Part shown: piece after piece, positions 38,744 through 47,440 of the stretch
Numbering within the stretch: position 1 is the first letter of the stretch
Layout: each line of letters starts with the position of its first letter
Source of the DNA: an uncultured Flavobacteriaceae bacterium
Lineage (GTDB): Bacteria > Bacteroidota > Bacteroidia > Flavobacteriales > Flavobacteriaceae
NCBI GenBank assembly: GCA_943788165.1
Contig: CALSPF010000001.1
Coordinates: 682,001 to 746,000, forward strand
Direction of reading: 5' to 3'
DNA length: 64,000 bases
Notes under the pieces: model-generated
What the model saw: only the letters and a program-made list of their open reading frames with translations
The model's database searches: none
Told to the model about the DNA's origin: nothing
Program-made: the position numbers and the translations under genes

Positions 38744-38906
38744 CCAGACCTACTGAGCCTGACCCAGCAACTTTGCTGTGTAAATTATCCTTTGGTTCCC
38801 CAAAGGAACGTACACTCCCAGAGCCGGCAACACTAATGTCAAGTTTGTGACTGCAACGCACATAAACACTTCCAGATCCAGTAGGGGATACATCACCGTT
38901 TTTTGC
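38733..38906 (-). pseudogene. C-terminal remnant of a GIN-domain (DUF2807) protein
   Basis: A 57-codon open stretch with no start, ending at TAG 38735-38733. It has the repeating strand pattern of head GIN domains: TGSGSVYVRC, VAGSGSVRSFG and VAGSGSVGLAIE. Intact DUF2807 proteins are much longer and begin with a signal peptide, both missing here. Immediately before it in the same direction, but in another frame, is the front of a sigma factor. In flavobacteria a sigma factor and a GIN-domain gene often neighbour each other, so a deletion joining the two is the simplest reading. Confidence 0.75.
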
Positions 38907-39169
38907 TTATTCCGTTGTTCACAAAAGTGAAGTGCTTTTCGCAAGGTGATTTGCTTGAGCCATCCACCAAATTTATTCCCACCCTTGTATTGTTCTAGTT
39001 TTTCAAAGGCAGTCAAGAAGCTTTCTTGCATAACATCTTCGTCATCTACGCGGTTTTGTACAATACGTAGAGCACTGTGATACATGGCCAAATGATAGCG
39101 GTTGTAAACTTCCATTTGTGCAGGTTCATCTTTCTTTTTGCAAAGTTGGATGAGTTGATCAATCTCCAA
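38750..39169 (-). pseudogene. Truncated ECF-type sigma-70 factor, region 2 only
   Basis: From a TTG start, about 85 residues match sigma region 2 of ECF-like factors: the 2.1/2.2 helices around RYHLAMYHSALRI, DDEDVMQESFLTAFEKL and the 2.4 segment GGWLKQITLRKAL. After roughly base 38905 the frame runs as meaningless sequence through the GIN-domain remnant (which is coding in another frame) to a stop at 38750. Region 4, needed for -35 recognition, is absent. It cannot work as a normal sigma factor, although a region 2 fragment might still bind core polymerase. Confidence 0.8.
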
Positions 39170-39337
39170 TTGTTTGACAATAGGGCTATGCTCTTTTACT
39201 CTAGAAGATGTGAAAGTTGTGAATTGTTACATTATTACCCCATTATTTTTTGGCATAACTATTGAAACTTTTAATCTAAAATTAGATAAACCCATATAGA
39301 TGGCTGTTTTATGCCATTTTGACGCAGATAAACGTAT

Positions 39338-41788
39338 ATGTCCAAACCAATTTTTAGTTCCTTAGACAATTTGTCATTACAGGATATCGATGCTGAAGCA
39401 GATTTGATCCCTTTATTGACTACTGAAGACGAAGAAGCCCTCGAAAGCGAGGACTTACCAGAATCTGTCCCAATCCTCCCTTTACGGAATACGGTCTTGT
39501 TCCCAGGAGTTGTTATCCCTATTACGGTCGGTCGTGATAAATCCATTCAATTAATCAAAGACGCTAACAAAGGCGACAAGGTTATTGGTGTGGTAGCGCA
39601 GAAAGATCAAGAGGTAGAAGATCCGAGTATTGTTGATGTGTTTCCTTTGGGAACTGTTGCGCAGATTTTGCGTGTCCTGACCATGCCCGATGGAAATACC
39701 ACCATCATCATTCAAGGAAAAAAACGCTTTGAGATTCAACAGCTCATTTCAGAAGATCCCTATATCAAAGCGAAAATAAAAAGTGTATCCGAAGAAAAAA
39801 AAGTCCAAGAGACCTCTGAATTTCCTGCCATCGTAGAATCGATTAAAGATTTGGCCCTCAAAATAATCAAGGAGAGTCAGAACATTCCTTCTGAAGCTTC
39901 TTTTGCCATCAAAAACATACAGAGCCATTCGTTCTTAATCAACTTTGTGTCTTCTAACATGAGTTTGACAGTACAAGAGAAACAAGAGATCTTGTCTACG
40001 GCCAATATTAAAGAGCGTGCATTGTTGTGTTTGAAATACATGAATCTAGAATATCAAAAGCTAGAGCTTAAAAACGATATTCAGTCGCGTGTGCGCACCG
40101 ATTTAGATCAACAACAGCGCGAGTATTACCTGCATCAGCAAATGAAAACCATTCAAGAAGAATTGGGGGGAGTTTCCTATGAGGAGGAAGTGGAAGAGAT
40201 GCGCATGCGTGCAAAAGAAAAGAAATGGACCGAAGAGGTGGGGGCTCACTTCGATAAAGAATTGATGAAGCTGCAACGCATGAATTCTCAGGTAGCGGAG
40301 TATTCTGTTCAGCGTAACTACCTTGATTTATTTTTAGACTTGCCTTGGAGAAAATTTTCTGAAGACTTGTTTGATCTAAAACGCGCACAAAAAATCTTAG
40401 ACCGCGATCATTACGGATTGGAAGAGGTGAAGAAGCGAATCATAGAATACCTAGCCGTACTCAAATTGCGCAACGACATGAAGTCGCCTATACTTTGTCT
40501 ATATGGCCCTCCGGGGGTAGGGAAAACTTCTTTGGGGAAATCTATCGCTGAAGCTTTGGGGCGTGAGTATGTCCGAATTTCTCTAGGGGGAATGCGCGAC
40601 GAAGCGGAAATTCGTGGTCACCGAAAAACATATATTGGTGCATTGCCCGGACGAATTATTCAAAGCTTGAAAAAAGCGGGTACTTCCAATCCAGTTTTTG
40701 TCTTGGATGAAATCGATAAACTGACCAACAGTTCTCAGGGCGATCCGTCTTCTGCTTTACTGGAGGTGTTGGATCCAGAACAAAATGGATCGTTTTACGA
40801 CAACTTTTTGGAGTTAGGCTATGACCTTTCTAAGGTGATGTTTGTGGCGACGGCAAACAATTTAGGCGGAATACAACCGGCATTGCGTGATCGAATGGAG
40901 ATCATTAACGTAAGTGGTTATACCATTGAGGAAAAAGCCATGATTGCAAAGAATCACCTTTTGTCTAAACAATTAAAGGAACACGGTTTAAAAGACAAGG
41001 ACTTGGTGCTGTCCAAAAGCCTTTTAGAGGCTATTGTAGAAGGGTATACACGTGAGTCGGGTGTTCGCGGCTTGGAGAAACAAGTCGCCAAGTCGGTGCG
41101 CTATGTAGCCAAGTCGATTGCCATGGAAGAATCCTATATAAAGTCGCCAAAGGGCGCAGACCTTAAAACAATTCTTGGCCCTGCTAAAGTTAGCCGAGAC
41201 TTATACGAGAATAATGAAACCGCCGGGGTGGTCATTGGATTAGCTTGGACATCGGTTGGAGGAGATATTCTCTTCATTGAATCGGCTCTGTCGCCTGGAA
41301 AAGGGCAATTATCCATTACTGGTAACCTAGGGAAGATCATGAAAGAGTCGTCCACAATTGCCATGCAATACATTAAGGCCAATGCTGAGATTTTAGGTTT
41401 GTCCGATTTCCCTTTTGATAAATACAATATTCATATTCACGTTCCTGAGGGTGCTACACCTAAAGATGGACCCAGTGCCGGAATTACGATGTTGACTTCC
41501 TTGGTGTCCTTGCTTACCCAGAAACGAGTCAAAAAGAACCTTTCCATGACTGGGGAGATTACGCTTCGTGGGAAAGTACTTCCAGTGGGAGGAATCAAAG
41601 AGAAAATCTTGGCAGCAAAGCGTTCCAAAATTAAAGAGATCATCTTATGTGAAAGTAATCGCAAGGACATTGAAGAAATTAATGCTAATTATTTAAAGGG
41701 ACTTCAATTTCATTTTGTGAAAGAAATGCATGAGGTTTTGGCTCTGGCCATTACAGATCAAAAGGTTAAACATGTAAAAACCATTTAA
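39338..41788 (+). CDS. lon: ATP-dependent protease Lon (LonA)
   Basis: 816 residues. An N-terminal LON substrate-binding domain (from [14 protein letters not shown], residue ~44) leads through a coiled-coil region (~240-290) to the AAA+ module with Walker [10 protein letters not shown] and Walker [11 protein letters not shown]. The C-terminal Ser-Lys protease has the nucleophile in DGPSAGITM and the catalytic Lys in [10 protein letters not shown] soluble quality-control protease. The NRDE gene follows after 2 bp. No heat-shock promoter signature was recognised. Confidence 0.97.
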   Translation: MSKPIFSSLDNLSLQDIDAEADLIPLLTTEDEEALESEDLPESVPILPLRNTVLFPGVVIPITVGRDKSIQLIKDANKGDKVIGVVAQKDQEVEDPSIVDVFPLGTVAQILRVLTMPDGNTTIIIQGKKRFEIQQLISEDPYIKAKIKSVSEEKKVQETSEFPAIVESIKDLALKIIKESQNIPSEASFAIKNIQSHSFLINFVSSNMSLTVQEKQEILSTANIKERALLCLKYMNLEYQKLELKNDIQSRVRTDLDQQQREYYLHQQMKTIQEELGGVSYEEEVEEMRMRAKEKKWTEEVGAHFDKELMKLQRMNSQVAEYSVQRNYLDLFLDLPWRKFSEDLFDLKRAQKILDRDHYGLEEVKKRIIEYLAVLKLRNDMKSPILCLYGPPGVGKTSLGKSIAEALGREYVRISLGGMRDEAEIRGHRKTYIGALPGRIIQSLKKAGTSNPVFVLDEIDKLTNSSQGDPSSALLEVLDPEQNGSFYDNFLELGYDLSKVMFVATANNLGGIQPALRDRMEIINVSGYTIEEKAMIAKNHLLSKQLKEHGLKDKDLVLSKSLLEAIVEGYTRESGVRGLEKQVAKSVRYVAKSIAMEESYIKSPKGADLKTILGPAKVSRDLYENNETAGVVIGLAWTSVGGDILFIESALSPGKGQLSITGNLGKIMKESSTIAMQYIKANAEILGLSDFPFDKYNIHIHVPEGATPKDGPSAGITMLTSLVSLLTQKRVKKNLSMTGEITLRGKVLPVGGIKEKILAAKRSKIKEIILCESNRKDIEEINANYLKGLQFHFVKEMHEVLALAITDQKVKHVKTI

Positions 41789-41790
41789 GG

Positions 41791-42507
41791 ATGTGTACAG
41801 TAACCTTTGTTCCAACAGTTAACGGTTTTGTGTTTACCTCCAATCGCGATGAAGATCCCAAGCGGGCTGCCACGCAAATAGTAGAGGAGCGTCGAGGTGA
41901 TTTGTTGGTGTCTTTTCCGCAAGACGCTGAAGCCAAAGGTACTTGGATTGCTTTTTCGGACAAAGATCAATTTGCCTGTATCCTAAATGGAGCATTTTTG
42001 CCCCACCAACGCAAAGAGAACTACTCCATGAGTCGAGGGGCAATGGCATTGGCCTATTTTGATTACGCCTCTATAGACGCATTCATGGATGCATTTAATT
42101 TTGAAGGCATGGAGCCGTTTACATTACTTCTGTACAATGCAGGTGATTTTTGTGAGTTAAAATGGGATGAAACGGACCTGCATGTGCGAAAGCTGTCTAC
42201 CAATGATATACATTTATGGTCTTCGAGCACCCTGTATTCGCAAGAATGGTGGCTTGATCGCACCCTTCGTTTCAAGGAGTTTGTAGCACGTCAACGCCCA
42301 GATCAAAAAGAGATCATGCATTTTCATGCCAATGAGTTGCCATTTGTGCCAGAAGCCTTACAGGCGCTTATAGGTAGTGCAAAACCTTTGACCAATATTC
42401 CAGTAGAAACGACCAGTGTGACTTCCATTGCGAAGCATAAACGGGGCTATGATTTTCATTTTCAGCGAACCGACGGAAAGCTAACAACACATAAATCCAC
42501 CTACTAG
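41791..42507 (+). CDS. NRDE family protein (TANGO2-like)
   Basis: 238 residues. The N-terminus is MCTVTF followed by FTSNRDED, the Asn-Arg-Asp-Glu motif that names the family. A Cys right after the initiator Met suggests an Ntn-hydrolase-like nucleophile after Met removal, an inference from related folds. The human relative TANGO2 is linked to heme or acyl-CoA handling; the bacterial function is undefined. Tightly packed between lon (2 bp) and cmk (15 bp). Confidence 0.85.
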   Translation: MCTVTFVPTVNGFVFTSNRDEDPKRAATQIVEERRGDLLVSFPQDAEAKGTWIAFSDKDQFACILNGAFLPHQRKENYSMSRGAMALAYFDYASIDAFMDAFNFEGMEPFTLLLYNAGDFCELKWDETDLHVRKLSTNDIHLWSSSTLYSQEWWLDRTLRFKEFVARQRPDQKEIMHFHANELPFVPEALQALIGSAKPLTNIPVETTSVTSIAKHKRGYDFHFQRTDGKLTTHKSTY

Positions 42508-42510
42508 TCT

Positions 42511-42518
42511 TATCTTTG
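42511..42518 (+). promoter_or_regulatory. -7 promoter element (TATCTTTG) directly before cmk
   Basis: An exact TAnnTTTG match in the 15-bp gap after the NRDE stop, ending 4 nt before the cmk ATG at 42523. A transcript from it would be essentially leaderless. Confidence 0.45.
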
Positions 42519-42522
42519 TTTT

Positions 42523-43197
42523 ATGAAAACAACCGTTATAGCGATTGATGGGTATGCTTCAACAGGTAAAAGCACCCTGTCCAAACAACTGGCCAAACAC
42601 CTAGGCTACACCTATGTGGATACGGGCTATATGTTTCGCACCATTGGTTTTCTTGTGCTGCAGAACAATTGGCTGAAAAATGACATCATTGCTGTTACTG
42701 AATTAGAAAAAGCCCTTCCCGCTTTACAGTTTTCTTGGAAAGAAGGAGATAATGCTCAAATGCACATGGCACTGAATGACCTTGTGTATGGAGAGGAGCT
42801 ACGTACAACAGAAGTGTCAAATTTGGTCAGCAAGGTGGCAGCCCTTCCGGCTGTTCGTGCCCATTTGTTGGACCAACAGCGTAGCCTCTCTAAAGCTAGT
42901 TCGGTTGTCATGGATGGACGTGATATAGGTACGGTCGTTTTTCCCAATGCGACGCATAAATTCTTCTTAAATGCTAAGCCAGAAATTCGCGCTGAGCGCC
43001 GCTATGCTGAAATGCAAGCCAAAGGAATACCAGGTACACTCGATGAAGTTTTGGCCAATGTCATAGAGCGCGATCGCTTGGACAGTACACGTGCCATAGC
43101 TCCCTTGGTTAAGGCCCAAGATGCCACTGAAATCGATACATCAGCAATGGATGTCGAAGCAATTTTTCAGTTACTCTGTGACCACATTAAGGCTTGA
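42523..43197 (+). CDS. cmk: Cytidylate kinase Cmk
   Basis: 224 residues. The P-loop is IDGYASTGKSTLSKQLA (first Gly-rich loop at residues 8-16), the CMP-binding block DTGYMFRTIGF, the DGRDIGTVVFPNA motif, and the LID region with RAERRYAEMQ and RDRLDSTR. It phosphorylates CMP and dCMP. It lies 0.5 kb before rpsA, a widespread cmk-rpsA neighbourhood, although here a small minus-strand gene separates them. Confidence 0.96.
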   Translation: MKTTVIAIDGYASTGKSTLSKQLAKHLGYTYVDTGYMFRTIGFLVLQNNWLKNDIIAVTELEKALPALQFSWKEGDNAQMHMALNDLVYGEELRTTEVSNLVSKVAALPAVRAHLLDQQRSLSKASSVVMDGRDIGTVVFPNATHKFFLNAKPEIRAERRYAEMQAKGIPGTLDEVLANVIERDRLDSTRAIAPLVKAQDATEIDTSAMDVEAIFQLLCDHIKA

Positions 43198-43210
43198 TTG
43201 TTGAAGTTGT

Positions 43211-43507
43211 TCAACGATTCGTTGGAGTTCTTCCGGTTTTTTCGCCAATATTCGTTCGCATTGATTTTGTTTTCCATGAATGTTTTTTTATGCTCAAAAT
43301 ACCGAGAAAGGCTAGCATGTTGAGGATTAGGCCCACAAGGCTCAAGATGCCAGCGATATAAAGCATGTTGAATACGGTGGTGTACACAAAGATGTAGGCA
43401 GCCATGATTAAAACGACTAGGCTAAAAAAATAAAGGGCGGTGTAGGTTTTTATTGGGTGAAATTTAGGTGAACGCAATATACAGAAATAGATGTAATAAT
43501 TTTCCAC
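43211..43507 (-). CDS. Small membrane protein of unknown function
   Basis: Up to 98 residues; the start is uncertain (GTG at 43507 or TTG at 43477). Two hydrophobic helices (about residues 22-46 and 49-73) predict an inner-membrane hairpin. After the second helix the annotated frame gives a short basic tail. One frame over, after a seven-A run on the coding strand (43289-43283), the sequence reads as an amphipathic helix (ERILAKKPEELQRIVEQLQQ) and stays open into the cmk 3' end. A frame break at that run is therefore possible. No homologue was recognised. Confidence 0.5.
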   Translation of the reverse strand: MENYYIYFCILRSPKFHPIKTYTALYFFSLVVLIMAAYIFVYTTVFNMLYIAGILSLVGLILNMLAFLGILSIKKHSWKTKSMRTNIGEKTGRTPTNR

Positions 43508-43549
43508 CTTAAAATTTAAAAGAGTAGCATATAATTAATGAATTTTCCC

Positions 43550-43579
43550 TTGTCCATCAAGCATTTAGGCTTATATTTG
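43550..43579 (+). promoter_or_regulatory. Complete promoter for rpsA (TTG-N19-TATATTTG)
   Basis: TTG at 43550-43552, then exactly 19 nt, then TATATTTG at 43572-43579. This is the full Bacteroidota vegetative promoter (-33 TTG, -7 TAnnTTTG) with canonical spacing, the best match found in the window. Transcription would start near 43585, giving rpsA a leader of about 110 nt. Confidence 0.8.
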
Positions 43580-43584
43580 CACAC

Positions 43585-43693
43585 TCTTTTGATTAATCAG
43601 GGCAGGGAGTAAACAAAACAATCACAAACAACTTCTGTTGTTTTTCAATTTAAGTCCTGTGATACAGCAGAATACAAAACCATTTTTTTAGCT
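43585..43693 (+). promoter_or_regulatory. Long 5' leader of rpsA, possible autoregulatory structure
   Basis: About 109 nt between the predicted start and the ATG. It contains a 7-bp hairpin AAACAAC-TTCT-GTTGTTT (43626-43643) and a longer-range pairing ATCAC (43621-43625) with GTGAT (43659-43663) that would enclose it. S1 represses its own mRNA in E. coli through leader structure. A similar role here is inference, and no known Rfam class was recognised. Confidence 0.35.
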
Positions 43694-45547
43694 ATGGCTG
43701 AAGAAACTACACCGCAAGCAGCACCAGAGCAAGAAGCTCCTCAGGCTGCTGAAACTCCACAAGTTCAAGAAGAAACCCAAGAAACGGCTGCAGCGCCAAC
43801 GGCGAACAATGCAGAAGACTTTTTGGCAGACTTTAACTGGCACCACTACGAAGAAGGCATTGACGTCATTGAAGACAAGCAATTGGCTGAATTCGAAGAA
43901 TTGGTTGGCAAAAACTTTGTGGACACTGCAGACGATGATGTTATTGAAGGAACAGTTGTACACATGACTGATCGTGAGGCAATCATCGATATTAACGCAA
44001 AATCAGAAGGAGTAATTTCCTTGAACGAATTCCGTTACAACCCAGACCTAAAAGAAGGCGACAAGGTTGAGGTAATCGTTGACATCCGCGAAGACCGTAC
44101 AGGTCAGTTGATTTTATCGCACCGTAAGGCACGTGTAATCAAAGCATGGGATCGTGTAAACAACGCACATGACAGTGGCGAAATCGTTAACGGTTTTGTG
44201 AAATGTCGTACCAAAGGAGGAATGATTGTCGATGTATTCGGTATTGAAGCTTTCTTACCTGGTTCACAAATTGACGTCAAGCCGATTCGCGACTACGATC
44301 AGTATGTAAACAAAACAATGGAATTTAAGGTAGTGAAAATCAACCATGAATTTAAAAACGTTGTTGTTTCGCACAAAGCATTAATCGAAGCAGATATCGA
44401 AGAACAGAAAAAAGAAATCATTGGTCAACTAGAAAAAGGACAAGTACTCGAGGGTACAGTGAAAAACATCACTTCTTATGGTGTGTTTATCGACCTTGGT
44501 GGAGTAGACGGATTGATCCACATTACTGACCTTTCTTGGAGTCGTATCAACCACCCAAGCGAAATCTTGGAATTGGATCAGAAATTGAACGTTGTTATTC
44601 TTGATTTTGATGATAACAAATCACGTATCCAACTTGGATTGAAGCAATTGAGCGATCACCCATGGGAGAAGCTTGGTGATACCATCAAAGAAGGTGAGAA
44701 AGTAAAAGGAAAAGTAGTTGTGATCGCAGATTACGGTGCTTTTGTTGAAATCGAAGACGGTGTTGAAGGATTGATTCACGTTTCCGAAATGTCTTGGTCA
44801 ACGCACTTGCGTTCTGCACAAGACTTCGTAAATGTTGGTGATGAGTTAGAAGCTCAGATCTTAACAATCGATCGTGAAAGTCGTAAAATGTCTCTAGGTA
44901 TCAAGCAATTATCGCAAGACCCATGGACAGACATTACGACAAAATATCCTGTTGGTTCTAAGCACCAAGGAATCGTTCGTAACTTCACTAACTTCGGTGT
45001 ATTCATCGAATTGGAAGAAGGAATCGACGGTTTAGTATACATTTCTGATCTTTCTTGGACCAAGAAAGTGAAGCACCCATCTGAAGTATTAACCGTTGGC
45101 GATACCATTGATGTTGTTGTACTTGAATTGGATGTTGATGGACGTAAACTAAGTTTAGGACACAAACAAACACAAGATAACCCTTGGGATAAATACGCTA
45201 CTGAATTTGCTGAAGGTACATTACACAACGCTGCACTTACAGAGATCGTAGACAAAGGAGCGACCATTAGCTTTAACGAGGATATCGTTGCTTTTGTTCC
45301 TTCACGTCATTTAGAAAAAGAAGATGGTTCTAAAGTAGGTTTAGATGAAGCAATTGACTTCAAGATCATTGAATTCAATAAAGACTTCAAGCGTGTTGTT
45401 GCATCGCATACAGCAATTTTCAGAGAAGAAGAGCGTAAAAATATTCGCACTGCTACAAAGAAAATGCAAGCTGATAATGCCGAGAAAACAACTCTTGGAG
45501 ATTTAGATGCCTTGGCTAGCTTGAAAGAGCAAATGGACAAGAAATAA
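43694..45547 (+). CDS. rpsA: 30S ribosomal protein S1
   Basis: 617 residues. An acidic Ala/Glu/Gln/Pro-rich N-terminal tail (1-40, typical of Bacteroidota S1) precedes six S1/OB repeats; clear ones start near residues 76, 161, 250 (EGTVKNITSYGVFIDLGG), 335 (KGKVVVIADYGAFVEIEDG), 422 (GIVRNFTNFGVFIELEEG) and 509. S1 binds mRNA on the 30S platform. In this phylum, where Shine-Dalgarno sequences are weak, it is expected to matter for start selection. It has a consensus promoter, a long leader and its own terminator. Confidence 0.97.
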   Translation: MAEETTPQAAPEQEAPQAAETPQVQEETQETAAAPTANNAEDFLADFNWHHYEEGIDVIEDKQLAEFEELVGKNFVDTADDDVIEGTVVHMTDREAIIDINAKSEGVISLNEFRYNPDLKEGDKVEVIVDIREDRTGQLILSHRKARVIKAWDRVNNAHDSGEIVNGFVKCRTKGGMIVDVFGIEAFLPGSQIDVKPIRDYDQYVNKTMEFKVVKINHEFKNVVVSHKALIEADIEEQKKEIIGQLEKGQVLEGTVKNITSYGVFIDLGGVDGLIHITDLSWSRINHPSEILELDQKLNVVILDFDDNKSRIQLGLKQLSDHPWEKLGDTIKEGEKVKGKVVVIADYGAFVEIEDGVEGLIHVSEMSWSTHLRSAQDFVNVGDELEAQILTIDRESRKMSLGIKQLSQDPWTDITTKYPVGSKHQGIVRNFTNFGVFIELEEGIDGLVYISDLSWTKKVKHPSEVLTVGDTIDVVVLELDVDGRKLSLGHKQTQDNPWDKYATEFAEGTLHNAALTEIVDKGATISFNEDIVAFVPSRHLEKEDGSKVGLDEAIDFKIIEFNKDFKRVVASHTAIFREEERKNIRTATKKMQADNAEKTTLGDLDALASLKEQMDKK

Positions 45548-45570
45548 GTTTCTTGCCTCTTTTTAAAGAC

Positions 45571-45600
45571 AACCCGCTGTTTACAGCGGGTTTTTTTTTT
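45571..45600 (+). terminator. Intrinsic terminator of rpsA
   Basis: AACCCGCTG-TTTA-CAGCGGGTT forms a 9-bp G/C-rich stem with a 4-nt loop, followed by a T tract to 45600. It begins 24 bp after the rpsA stop. Confidence 0.92.
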
Positions 45601-45631
45601 GGAATGAACCGAATCCCACGTGAAAAAGTTC

Positions 45632-45639
45632 TATTTTTG
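45632..45639 (+). promoter_or_regulatory. -7 promoter element (TATTTTTG) for pyrR-pyrB
   Basis: An exact TAnnTTTG match between the rpsA terminator and pyrR, ending 14 nt before the ATG. The predicted leader is under 10 nt, too short for a PyrR-binding attenuator of the Bacillus kind. Confidence 0.5.
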
Positions 45640-45653
45640 TAGAAAGTAATCCT

Positions 45654-46199
45654 ATGCAGCCTAAGCTTTTACTCAATGCACATCAAATCGATATTCTACT
45701 GCATCGTTTGGCTTGTCAGTTAATTGAAAATCACTTAGACTTTTCCAATTGTGTTCTCATTGGCTTGCAGCCTCGCGGAGTTAATGTTCTCAATCGACTT
45801 ACTCACCTGCTCACTTCGGTATATAAAGTCTCTGCTTTGCAAAGTGGAAAACTTGACATCACATTTTTTCGCGATGATTTTCGCCGAAGTGACAAACCCC
45901 ATGCCGCTAGTTCTACGGATATGAATATTCCCATTGAAGGAAGGGACATTGTTTTCATTGATGATGTCTTGTATACCGGTAGAAGTATTCGTGCGGCATT
46001 GACCGCTATTGAGTCTTATGGACGCCCAAAAAGCATAGAATTATTGACATTAATTGACCGTCGTTTTAGCCGTGATTTGCCCATCCAGCCCGATTATGTT
46101 GGCCGACAAGTAGATGCGCTTCAAAATGATAAAGTAACGGTAGAGTGGAGTGAAACCCACACAGATGACGCCGTGTTTTTATTGAAAGACCATATATGA
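45654..46199 (+). CDS. pyrR: PyrR: pyrimidine regulatory protein/uracil phosphoribosyltransferase
   Basis: 181 residues, type I phosphoribosyltransferase fold. The PRPP-binding motif is VFIDDVLYTGRSIRAAL, and LIGLQPRGV and LTLIDRRFSRDLPIQPDYVG are PyrR blocks. In Bacillus it binds pyr mRNA and attenuates transcription. Here the leader before the gene is too short for that, so its RNA target, if any, is elsewhere. Its TGA overlaps the pyrB ATG by 4 bp. Confidence 0.93.
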   Translation: MQPKLLLNAHQIDILLHRLACQLIENHLDFSNCVLIGLQPRGVNVLNRLTHLLTSVYKVSALQSGKLDITFFRDDFRRSDKPHAASSTDMNIPIEGRDIVFIDDVLYTGRSIRAALTAIESYGRPKSIELLTLIDRRFSRDLPIQPDYVGRQVDALQNDKVTVEWSETHTDDAVFLLKDHI

Positions 46200-47134
46200 A
46201 AGAACTAAGTGTTGATCATTTATTGGGCATAAAATACCTCAAAGAAGACGACTTGCATTTGATCTTCGAAACAGCAGATCATTTTAAAGAAGTGATCAAT
46301 CGTCCCATCAAAAAGGTACCCAGTCTCCGTGATATAACCATTGCCAATTTATTTTTTGAAAACTCTACACGAACAAAGCTATCCTTCGAGTTAGCGGAAA
46401 AACGATTAAGCGCAGATATTATCAATTTCTCTGCCGCACAATCTTCGGTTAAAAAAGGAGAAACCCTTATCGATACGGTTAATAATATTTTGGCCATGAA
46501 GGTTGATATGGTCGTGATGCGTCACCCCAACCCCGGAGCTGCAGAATTCCTTTCCAAGAATGTAGATGCCTGTATTGTTAATGCTGGTGATGGCACCCAC
46601 GAACACCCTACCCAGGCCTTATTAGATGCCTATTCCATTCGGGAGAGATTTGGCGAAGTTGCCGGAAAACGTATTGTCATTGTTGGCGATATTTTACACT
46701 CCCGCGTAGCCTTATCCAATATTTTTGCCCTCAATATGCTAGGGGCAGAGGTGAAGGTCTGCGGACCAAAAAGCCTCCTGCCAAAGCACATAGAATCCTT
46801 AGGGGTAACCGTTGAACCCGACTTTAAAAAAGCATTGCGTTGGTGCGATGCGGTTAATATGCTACGTGTCCAAAACGAACGGATGGACAAAAGTTATTTT
46901 CCTTCTATACGCGAGTACACTCAATTATATGGATTGACCCTTCCACTCTTAAAAAGCTTACGTAAGAAAATCGTTGTTTTGCATCCAGGCCCTGTGAACA
47001 GAGGGGTTGAAATTAGTTCTGATGTTGCCGATTCTGATCAGGCCATTATTCTCGATCAAGTAGAAAATGGCGTAGCCATCCGTATGGCGGTCATTTATTT
47101 ACTTGTCGCTAAACTCATCAAACCAGAAGCTTAA
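46196..47134 (+). CDS. pyrB: Aspartate carbamoyltransferase catalytic subunit PyrB
   Basis: 312 residues. The carbamoyl-phosphate loop is FFENSTRTKLSFELA, the second phosphate/aspartate motif is HPTQALLD, and the late loop is LHPGPVNRGVEI. It commits carbamoyl phosphate and aspartate to pyrimidine synthesis. No pyrI regulatory chain follows, so control probably depends on pyrR. It is translationally coupled on both sides: ATGA with pyrR and a one-base TAATG overlap with the next gene. Confidence 0.96.
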   Translation: MKELSVDHLLGIKYLKEDDLHLIFETADHFKEVINRPIKKVPSLRDITIANLFFENSTRTKLSFELAEKRLSADIINFSAAQSSVKKGETLIDTVNNILAMKVDMVVMRHPNPGAAEFLSKNVDACIVNAGDGTHEHPTQALLDAYSIRERFGEVAGKRIVIVGDILHSRVALSNIFALNMLGAEVKVCGPKSLLPKHIESLGVTVEPDFKKALRWCDAVNMLRVQNERMDKSYFPSIREYTQLYGLTLPLLKSLRKKIVVLHPGPVNRGVEISSDVADSDQAIILDQVENGVAIRMAVIYLLVAKLIKPEA

Positions 47135-47439
47135 TGGGGGATTTTAATGCACCAATACATACAGTCAGCCTCGGAAATTCATTACACCAAAAAGAGATTC
47201 TCCTCCTTTCAGGTCACGATTTAATTTTAGATGCTTTGAACAGTTATTTTACGCTCGAATTCATTGTAGACTTAACTTCTCTAATGACAGAATTAACCTC
47301 AGAAGACCATTCGCGTATTTTGGTTGCTTTGCCAGAACAGTACGCCAACTTGCCAGATGATTGGATTATTGTTCCTAGCTTGAGAGAGGCAGAAGATGTT
47401 ATCGAAATGGAGCGAATTGAACGTGATTTAGGCTTCTAA
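47134..47439 (+). CDS. Conserved small protein between pyrB and rnz
   Basis: 101 residues, soluble, no signal peptide or catalytic motif. It starts on the last base of the pyrB stop (TAATG) and ends 1 bp before rnz. The fold looks alpha/beta, with strands such as KEILLLSG, EFIVDL, RILVALP and DDWIIVPS in alternation, ending in an acidic helix. The placement and tight packing suggest a real gene. No function is claimed. Confidence 0.75.
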   Translation: MGDFNAPIHTVSLGNSLHQKEILLLSGHDLILDALNSYFTLEFIVDLTSLMTELTSEDHSRILVALPEQYANLPDDWIIVPSLREAEDVIEMERIERDLGF

Positions 47440-47440
47440 G

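Noticed and set aside
45632-45653. PyrR-type attenuator before pyrR-pyrB
   Set aside because: The predicted leader is under 10 nt and no anti-terminator/terminator pair is present; the hairpin at 45571 belongs to rpsA.
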